A stretch of 11,061 nucleotides of DNA, taken from assembly GCA_028290225.1 (NCBI GenBank), contig JAQGKH010000311.1:1-11061 (forward strand), written 5' to 3'. The notes beneath the pieces were generated by a model, which had not been told where the DNA came from, searched no databases, and saw only the letters and a program-made list of their open reading frames with translations. Positions within the stretch are counted from its first letter, which is position 1, and every line of letters begins with the position of its first letter. Both the position numbers and the translations under genes were made by a program. Origin of the DNA: Devosia sp. (GTDB lineage Bacteria; Pseudomonadota; Alphaproteobacteria; Rhizobiales; Devosiaceae). This document shows, one piece after another, positions 1 through 5,122 of this stretch.

Positions 1-605
1 AGATGCATCATCGCTATGGCATGATGCTGTTCATCGCTTCGGAGGTGATGCTGTTTGTGGCCTTCTTCTGGGCCTATTTCGACGGCTTCTTCCGGCTCGA
101 TGACGTGGAGCAATATGCCCGGGTGGCCGCGACCTCCGGTGCCTGGCCTCCGACCGGCATCGAGCTGTTCGATCCCTTCCACCTGCCGCTGTTCAACACT
201 TTGCTGCTGCTGACCTCCGGCACCACCGTGACCTGGGCGCACCATGCGCTGCTGGAAAACGACCGCCAGGGTCTTAAATGGGGCCTGGTGCTGACGGTGC
301 TGCTGGGTGCGGTGTTCACTTGCGTTCAGGCGCTGGAATATTCTGTGGCCGGCTTCTCGTTTGGTGGCAGCATGTACGGCGCCACCTTCTTCATGGCGAC
401 CGGCCTGCACGGCTTCCACGTTCTGGTCGGTACGGTGTTCCTGCTCGTTTGCCTCATCCGGGCCCTGCGCGGCGACTTCACCCCCGAGCGTCACCTCGGC
501 TTTGAGTTTGCCGCCTGGTACTGGCACTTCGTTGACGTGGTCTGGCTGTTCTTGTTTGCTTCCATCTATGTGTGGGGCAGCTGGGGCGTGGCCATCCATC
601 ACTGA
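1..605 (+). CDS. ctaE: Cytochrome c oxidase subunit III (CtaE/CoxC), 5'-truncated by the window edge
   Basis: Integral membrane subunit III of the aa3-type haem-copper cytochrome c oxidase in the inner membrane. About 200 C-terminal residues are present. The ATG at 3-5 is probably an internal Met, because family members are about 260-290 residues and this sequence opens inside a conserved segment (RYGMMLFIASEV), so roughly 70-90 residues lie upstream of the window. Family landmarks are the SEV glutamate (residue 14 from that Met), FFWAYFDG, the GLHGFHV segment and the C-terminal WYWHFVDVVWLFLF helix. About five hydrophobic segments remain. The frame ends at TGA 603-605 and an intrinsic terminator follows at once, so transcription of the oxidase operon probably ends here. 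Identification is secure; the true start cannot be seen. Confidence 0.96.
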   Translation, partial: MHHRYGMMLFIASEVMLFVAFFWAYFDGFFRLDDVEQYARVAATSGAWPPTGIELFDPFHLPLFNTLLLLTSGTTVTWAHHALLENDRQGLKWGLVLTVLLGAVFTCVQALEYSVAGFSFGGSMYGATFFMATGLHGFHVLVGTVFLLVCLIRALRGDFTPERHLGFEFAAWYWHFVDVVWLFLFASIYVWGSWGVAIHH

Positions 606-629
606 TGCCCCGCCCCAGGGCATGAACAA

Positions 630-663
630 GAGGCGCAGCCAAAAGCTGCGCCTCAAGCTTTTT
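630..663 (+). terminator. Rho-independent terminator after ctaE
   Basis: A perfect 10-bp stem (630-639 with 645-654, core AGGCGCAGC/GCTGCGCCT) with a five-base loop CAAAA, followed within a few bases by TTTTT (659-663). It starts 24 nt after the ctaE stop. This is the clearest intrinsic terminator in the window and separates ctaE from surf1. Confidence 0.85.
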
Positions 664-788
664 GGAACACGCAGTGCACGTTCAGGCCGCGTGGTTGCGT
701 CACGAAACGCGAGGGCCCGAACACAGCAAATGGCCACGGGACCGTTCCCTCTGGCCCCTGTCGGAATGGCAACAACATGCATGTGAGT

Positions 789-792
789 GGAG
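789..792 (+). promoter_or_regulatory. Ribosome binding site fixing the surf1 start
   Basis: GGAG lies 7 nt before the ATG at 800. The same frame stays open upstream to 662, but the extra 46 residues are Trp/His/Arg-rich and unlike the family, so this site decides the start. Confidence 0.7.
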
Positions 793-799
793 CACGCCG

Positions 800-1558
800 A
801 TGACTGCAACCGCGCAAAGCCGGCCCGGCCGCATTGCGAGCGGACTGTTCGTGGTTCTGATGCTGGCGCTCACCGGCGTTTGCGTCTGGCTGGGCACCTG
901 GCAACTGCACCGCCTGGCCGAAAAGGAAGCCCTGATCGCTGCCGTTGCCGCGAGGCTAGATGCGGCTCCTGTCGCCGTTCCGGCAAGGGAGCAGTGGTCA
1001 ACACTGGATTTGGACGCGCTCAACTTTCAACCGGTTACCCTGACCGGCTCGTTTCAGCCCGACCAAACCGTCACCGTTTTCACTAGTCTGAGTACGCCAC
1101 GCGGTCCTGCCTCCGGACCCGGCTATTGGGTGGTCACCCCCTTCGTGCTCCAGGCCGGCGGCACCGTTTTCGTCAATCGCGGCTTTGTTCCCGAACAATA
1201 CCAGGAAGCGGCCTTGGGCGATGTGGAGGGCGCGGGCGTAACCGTAACCATCACCGGCCTGCTCCGCCCCGGCGAAAAACCTGGCTGGCTGGTGCCCGAG
1301 CCGGACACATCCAATCGCATCGAATGGGTCCGGGATCCCGAGCGTCTCGCCCGGATGGTCGACCCCGCCCTGGCACCCTTTGCGCCCTTCTATGTCGACA
1401 AGGCAGCGGGAGAACCCGGAACATTGCCGCAAGGGGGTGAAACGGTGGTGGAGTTCCCCAACAATCACCTCGGCTATGCCATCACCTGGTTTGGGTTTGC
1501 CATTATCGCCCCCGTCATGCTTGGGTTCTGGCTGTGGGCCCAACGCCGCCGCAAGTAG
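800..1558 (+). CDS. surf1: SURF1 family cytochrome oxidase assembly protein
   Basis: Inner-membrane assembly factor for the haem-copper oxidase; in bacteria SURF1 (Shy1) proteins help deliver or insert haem a into subunit I. The product is 252 residues, the usual bacterial size. It has the two-helix SURF1 layout: a basic N-tail, a first membrane segment at about 13-33 running into LGTWQLHR (31-38), a periplasmic domain with GYWVVTPF (108-115) and NRGFVP (126-131), and a second membrane segment at about 226-246 preceded by NNHLGYAITW (221-230), with an RRRK tail. The start at 800 is chosen from a GGAG site and from the hydrophobic segment beginning soon after. It follows ctaE, its functional partner, but a terminator lies between them, so it probably has its own promoter; I could not find a convincing one in 664-785. 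Confidence 0.94.
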   Translation: MTATAQSRPGRIASGLFVVLMLALTGVCVWLGTWQLHRLAEKEALIAAVAARLDAAPVAVPAREQWSTLDLDALNFQPVTLTGSFQPDQTVTVFTSLSTPRGPASGPGYWVVTPFVLQAGGTVFVNRGFVPEQYQEAALGDVEGAGVTVTITGLLRPGEKPGWLVPEPDTSNRIEWVRDPERLARMVDPALAPFAPFYVDKAAGEPGTLPQGGETVVEFPNNHLGYAITWFGFAIIAPVMLGFWLWAQRRRK

Positions 1559-1583
1559 GCTTGAGCACACGCCCCATGCTGCC

Positions 1584-1612
1584 TTGCGGTTCCGGCCCGC
1601 TTTGACTAGGTT
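1584..1612 (+). promoter_or_regulatory. Possible weak promoter before thrC
   Basis: TTGCGG (1584-1589), 17 nt, then TAGGTT (1607-1612) gives a weak sigma70-like pair in the 84-nt gap between surf1 and thrC. A second TTGAC lies at 1602-1606 but has no good -10 partner. The surf1-thrC gap has no terminator, so readthrough from surf1 is equally possible. Confidence 0.22.
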
Positions 1613-1642
1613 GCACCAAATCTCGAAAGGCATTTGCGTTCG

Positions 1643-3037
1643 ATGCAGTTTGTTTCTACGCGCGGCGAAGCGCCTGTGCTCGGGTTCTCCGATGCCGTGC
1701 TGGCCGGGCTCGCTTCCGACGGCGGGCTTTATGTCCCGCAAAGCTGGCCCCAGGTCACTCCCGCTGAAATAGCCGGTTTTGCCGGCAAGCCTTACCCCGA
1801 AGTGGCCTTCGACATCATCGCCCGGTTTGTGGGCGATGAAATTCCTGCCACCACCCTTAAGAGCATCATCGACGATGCCTATGCGGTGTTTCGCCATCCG
1901 TCCGTGGCACCGCTGATCGAACTCGAGCCGAACCACTTCGTGCTTGAACTGTTCCATGGCCCCACCCTGGCGTTCAAGGACGTGGCGATGCAGTTTCTCA
2001 GCCGGGTCATGGATCATATCCTCACCCAGCGGGGCCTGCGCGCCACCATTGTCGGCGCTACCTCGGGCGATACCGGCTCAGCCGCCATCGAGGCTTTCCG
2101 TGGGCGTGACACCACGGACATCTTCATCCTACATCCCCGGGGTCGCACCTCTCCGGTGCAGCGCCTGCAAATGACCACGGTGCTCGACGCCAATGTGCAC
2201 AACATTGCGCTCGAGGGCACGTTTGATGACTGCCAGAACAGCGTCAAGGCGATGTTCAACAATCACCGCTTCCGCGACACTGTTCGGCTTTCCGGGGTCA
2301 ACTCGATCAATTGGGGCCGGATCGTTGCGCAGATCGTTTATTATTTCACCGCAGCGGTGTCGCTGGGCAGCCCTCACCGGCCAGTCAGCTTCACTGTTCC
2401 GACCGGCAATTTCGGCGATATCTTTGCCGGCTACTGCGCCAAGGCGATGGGCCTGCCGATCGACACGCTGGTGATTGCCACGAACAGCAACGACATCCTG
2501 CGCCGCGCCTTGCAAACCGGTCGCTACCAGACCGAAGGGGTGGCACCCACCATCAGTCCTTCCATGGACATCCAGATTTCCTCCAATTTCGAGCGCCTGC
2601 TGTTTGAAGCCGCCGGGCGCGATGCTGGAGCCGTGGTGCAGATGATGCAGGGGCTCAGGCAATCGGGTGGCTTTAGCCTGCCCGAGGCTGCCCTTGCCGC
2701 GATCCGCGAAAACTTTGCCGTCGGCACCACCGACGAGGCTGCGACCAGCGCTACGATTGCTCAATCCTACAAGAGCTCAGGCTATCTCCTTGATCCGCAC
2801 ACGGCAGTAGGGGTCAATGTCGCGCGCCATCATGCAGGCTCCACCACGCCCATGATCACGCTGGCAACGGCCCATCCCGCCAAGTTCGCCGATGCAGTGG
2901 TGGCGGCGTCGGGCATCAAGCCCGCATTGCCGAGCTGGCTTTTTGATCTGCATAGCCGCGAGGAGCGGCTCACCGTGCTGCCCGATGATCAGCAGAAACT
3001 GGAAGCCTTAATCGCGGCGCGAACACGCGCTGGTTGA
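1643..3037 (+). CDS. thrC: Threonine synthase
   Basis: Pyridoxal-phosphate enzyme that converts O-phospho-L-homoserine to L-threonine and phosphate, the last step of threonine biosynthesis; cytoplasmic. The product is 464 residues, typical of the long bacterial/fungal ThrC class. The N-terminus MQFVSTRGEAP and SDGGLYVP (about 25-32) are family signatures. The PLP lysine is K112 in HGPTLAFKD, and the glycine-rich phosphate-binding segment is GATSGDTGSAA (138-148). VNSINWGR and PTGNFGDIFAGY are also typical. I chose ATG 1643 over the in-frame TTG at 1634 because it gives the conserved N-terminus; GAAAGG at 1625-1630 is a rather distant ribosome binding site (12 nt). It heads a run with the M16 peptidase and GNAT genes. 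Confidence 0.97.
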   Translation: MQFVSTRGEAPVLGFSDAVLAGLASDGGLYVPQSWPQVTPAEIAGFAGKPYPEVAFDIIARFVGDEIPATTLKSIIDDAYAVFRHPSVAPLIELEPNHFVLELFHGPTLAFKDVAMQFLSRVMDHILTQRGLRATIVGATSGDTGSAAIEAFRGRDTTDIFILHPRGRTSPVQRLQMTTVLDANVHNIALEGTFDDCQNSVKAMFNNHRFRDTVRLSGVNSINWGRIVAQIVYYFTAAVSLGSPHRPVSFTVPTGNFGDIFAGYCAKAMGLPIDTLVIATNSNDILRRALQTGRYQTEGVAPTISPSMDIQISSNFERLLFEAAGRDAGAVVQMMQGLRQSGGFSLPEAALAAIRENFAVGTTDEAATSATIAQSYKSSGYLLDPHTAVGVNVARHHAGSTTPMITLATAHPAKFADAVVAASGIKPALPSWLFDLHSREERLTVLPDDQQKLEALIAARTRAG

Positions 3038-3041
3038 ACAC

Positions 3042-3067
3042 ACCGCTGAAAGCGGTCGCACGACCGC
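3042..3067 (+). other. Alternative hairpins between thrC and the M16 gene
   Basis: Two stems share the same segment. Stem A is ACCGCT (3042-3047) with AGCGGT (3051-3056), loop GAA. Stem B is GCGGTCG (3052-3058) with CGACCGC (3061-3067), whose innermost pair must open. They cannot form together. No T-tract follows, so neither is a standard terminator; they lie just before the ribosome binding site of the next gene (3075-3080). Confidence 0.45.
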
Positions 3068-3074
3068 AGCGGCC

Positions 3075-3080
3075 GGGAGG
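3075..3080 (+). promoter_or_regulatory. Ribosome binding site for the TTG start of the M16 peptidase
   Basis: GGGAGG ends 5 nt before TTG 3086. It supports a TTG start, giving MSVQSTTLDNGM, which matches the usual N-terminal strand of bacterial M16B peptidases. No ATG or GTG in this frame is better placed. Confidence 0.7.
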
Positions 3081-3085
3081 ATTGC

Positions 3086-4348
3086 TTGAGCGTACAATCG
3101 ACGACCCTCGACAATGGCATGGTGGTTCTGACCGACGACATGCCGCATCTGGAAAGTGCCTCGCTCGGCGTCTGGGTCAAGGCGGGGGCGCGCAGCGAGC
3201 GCAAGGCCGAGCACGGCATCTCCCATCTGCTCGAGCACATGGCGTTCAAGGGCACCAAGGGCCGCACGGCCCTGCAGATCGCCGAGGCGATCGAGAATGT
3301 CGGGGGCGATCTGAATGCCGCCACGTCCATCGAGCACACCGGCTATTTTGCGCGGGTGCTCAAGGACGACGTGGTGCTGGCCGCCGATATCCTCGCCGAT
3401 ATCCTGCAGAATTCCCAGTTCGACGCGGATGAACTGGCGCGTGAAAAGCAGGTGATCGTGCAGGAGATCGGCGCGGCCCGCGACAACCCCGACGATCACG
3501 TGTTTGACCTGTTTCAACAGGCGGCCTATCCCACCCAGCCCATCGGCCGCACCATTTTGGGAACAGCCGACTCGGTTCGGGATTTCACGCCCGATACCAT
3601 CCGCAAATATATGACCCGCAATTATGTCGGCGATCACATGGTGATCGCGGCGGCCGGCAATGTGGATCATGAAGGACTGGTGGAGGTGGCGCGCCAGCGC
3701 TTTAGCGACCTCAAGCCCAATGGCGCTCCAGCGCCTCAACGCGCCGAGTACCATGGCGGCGAGGAGCGGTTGCTGTCCGACCACGAACAGGCCCATATTG
3801 TGCTGGGCTTTGAGGGCCGGGCATATAATTCCGATGGTTTTTACGCAGCCCAGGTGCTGGCCTCGATCCTGGGGGGCGGCATGAGCTCGCGCTTGTTCCA
3901 GGAAGTGCGCGAAAAGCGGGGCCTCTGCTATTCCGTTTACGCGTTCCATTGGGCTTTTGCCGATAGCGGGGTGTTCGGCGTCGCCGCCGCCACCGGCGAA
4001 GATGAAGTCGAAGACCTGGTGCCGGTCGTGCTCGACGAGTTGCGCCGGGCCACCGAGAGCATCACCAATGACGAGGTCATCCGGGTTCGCAACCAGATCA
4101 GGGCCGGCTTGTTGATGTCGCTGGAAAGCCCCTCGGCACGCGCCGGCCAATTGGCGCGCCAGCAGATCCTCTGGGGGCGTCCGATCCCCATGCAGGAAAC
4201 GGTCGAGCGCATCAACCGCATCACGGCCCAACGCGTTCAGGAAGTGGCCGAGCAGTTGTTTACCCTTGGTACGCCCACGCTGGCCGGCATCGGTCCGGTT
4301 GGCAAGCTGGCTGAAGTTGGCGCCATCGGCGACATACTCAAGCGCTGA
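3086..4348 (+). CDS. M16 family zinc metallopeptidase (processing-peptidase-like)
   Basis: Predicted zinc endopeptidase of the M16B group, the bacterial relatives of the beta subunit of mitochondrial processing peptidase. The product is 420 residues, the normal size for a one-chain subunit with two M16 domains. The inverted zinc motif HxxEH is intact at H47-E50-H51, and the third ligand is E127, 76 residues after the second His as in the mitochondrial enzyme. The glycine-rich segment GGGMSSRLFQEVREKRGLCYSVYAF-like region (about 265-290) is conserved in the second domain. There is no signal peptide or membrane segment, so it is probably cytoplasmic. It begins with TTG after a strong ribosome binding site, 48 nt after thrC, and the next gene follows 9 nt after its stop. 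Substrates of the bacterial enzymes are poorly known. Confidence 0.94.
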   Translation: MSVQSTTLDNGMVVLTDDMPHLESASLGVWVKAGARSERKAEHGISHLLEHMAFKGTKGRTALQIAEAIENVGGDLNAATSIEHTGYFARVLKDDVVLAADILADILQNSQFDADELAREKQVIVQEIGAARDNPDDHVFDLFQQAAYPTQPIGRTILGTADSVRDFTPDTIRKYMTRNYVGDHMVIAAAGNVDHEGLVEVARQRFSDLKPNGAPAPQRAEYHGGEERLLSDHEQAHIVLGFEGRAYNSDGFYAAQVLASILGGGMSSRLFQEVREKRGLCYSVYAFHWAFADSGVFGVAAATGEDEVEDLVPVVLDELRRATESITNDEVIRVRNQIRAGLLMSLESPSARAGQLARQQILWGRPIPMQETVERINRITAQRVQEVAEQLFTLGTPTLAGIGPVGKLAEVGAIGDILKR

Positions 4349-4357
4349 GCGGGCGTC

Positions 4358-4963
4358 ATGCTCTGGCCCTGGTCATCACCGCTTCCGCTGATTGCCCTGC
4401 GCGGGCCGCGGGTGATGCTGCGCTTGCCCCAACAAGGGGACTATGACAGCTGGTATCAATTGCGCCGCACCAGCCGGGATTTCCTCAAGCCCTTTGAGCC
4501 ACGCTGGACCGAAGCCGATCTGGCCCGCCGCGTGTTTGCCGGTCGGGTCAAGCGAGGGCGCGAGGAGGCCGAGCAGGGCACCGACTACTCGTTTTTCATT
4601 TTCCGCTCGGACGGCGACCGGCAAGTGCTGGTCGGCGGCATTACCCTGTCGAACATCCGTCGGCGGGCAGCGCAGTTCGTCACCCTCGGCTATTGGATGG
4701 GCCAGCAATGGGCCGGGCAGGGGCTGATGACCGAGGCGGTAGGGGTGACGCTCCCCTTCGTTTTCGATTCCCTTGATCTGCACCGCATTCACGCCGCCTT
4801 CCTGCCGGGCAACATGGCGTCCCGCCGCGTGCTCGAGAAAAACGGCTTTGTCGAAGAAGGCTTTGCCGAAAAGTATCTCCAGATCGATGGGCGTTGGGAA
4901 GACCATGTGCTGTTCGGCCTGCCCAAGGAGCGCTACGAAGCGCTGCGCTACGGGCAGCGCTGA
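4358..4963 (+). CDS. GNAT family N-acetyltransferase, RimJ/RimL-like
   Basis: Predicted cytoplasmic acetyl-CoA-dependent N-acetyltransferase, 201 residues. The RimJ/RimL-type layout is visible: LRGPRVMLRLP near the N-terminus, GYWMGQQWAGQGLMTEAV with the acetyl-CoA pyrophosphate-binding QxxGxG at Q117-G120-G122, then HRIHAAFLPGNMASRRVLEKNGF, where the NxxSxRvLEKxGF pattern is the family's C-terminal signature. RimJ-type enzymes acetylate the N-terminus of ribosomal protein S5, but the substrate here cannot be read from sequence. The ATG lies 9 nt after the M16 stop with only a weak Shine-Dalgarno (GAGCGGG), which suggests translational coupling. A hairpin covers the stop codon. Its place after thrC and the M16 gene is common in Hyphomicrobiales (from memory). 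Confidence 0.9.
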   Translation: MLWPWSSPLPLIALRGPRVMLRLPQQGDYDSWYQLRRTSRDFLKPFEPRWTEADLARRVFAGRVKRGREEAEQGTDYSFFIFRSDGDRQVLVGGITLSNIRRRAAQFVTLGYWMGQQWAGQGLMTEAVGVTLPFVFDSLDLHRIHAAFLPGNMASRRVLEKNGFVEEGFAEKYLQIDGRWEDHVLFGLPKERYEALRYGQR

Positions 4964-4983
4964 TTTCCACCGTTGCGCTACGG
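4930..4983 (+). repeat. Short direct repeats of GCGCTACG
   Basis: GCGCTACG occurs at 4930-4937, 4945-4952 and 4975-4982, spaced by 15 and 30 bases. The last two copies are part of an identical 10-mer, TGCGCTACGG. They span the end of the GNAT gene and the start of the gap. This is possibly a local duplication that extended or rearranged the gene end; no function is implied. Confidence 0.5.
4939..4966 (+). terminator. Probable terminator at the end of the thrC-M16-GNAT run
   Basis: A perfect 8-bp stem, AGCGCTGC (4939-4946) with GCAGCGCT (4954-4961), has a 7-base loop and is followed by GATTT. It overlaps the last codons and stop of the GNAT gene. The T-tract is short, so efficiency is uncertain. 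Confidence 0.45.
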
Positions 4984-5087
4984 CCACATCCGCCAAAGCT
5001 TGTTCGCGCCGACTTTCCCGGTTACCACAGCTTCATGTCGCCTTGCGAGCCGTCGCCCTCCGATTCTAATCGCGCCGGATCACTGCC

Positions 5088-5122
5088 TTAATGCAGCCTA
5101 GCGCAGGATATAATCGCCCCTG
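5088..5122 (+). promoter_or_regulatory. Promoter with perfect -10 for a leaderless EAL-gene transcript
   Basis: TATAAT (5109-5114) is a perfect -10 box, and only 8 nt separate it from ATG 5123, so transcription should begin at or within about two bases of the start codon. An in-frame TAA (5111-5113) inside the box prevents any longer start, apart from CTG 5120. No Shine-Dalgarno is well placed (AGGA at 5105-5108 is 14 nt away). The -35 is poor (TTAATG or CTTAAT near 5087-5093), so an activator may be needed. A second, weaker pair, TTGCGA (5043-5048) with TCTAAT (5065-5070), could give a leadered transcript. Confidence 0.55.

Noticed and set aside
662..799. Upstream extension of the surf1 frame
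   Set aside because: The 46 extra residues do not resemble SURF1 N-termini and begin inside the terminator T-tract; the GGAG before ATG 800 explains the start.
998..2017. 339-codon minus-strand open frame spanning surf1 and thrC
   Set aside because: It is antisense to two well-supported genes and crosses their intergenic gap; composition is that of a shadow frame.
3008..4231. 407-codon open frame on the minus strand over the M16 gene
   Set aside because: It mirrors the M16 coding frame, has no ribosome binding site and no recognisable domain.
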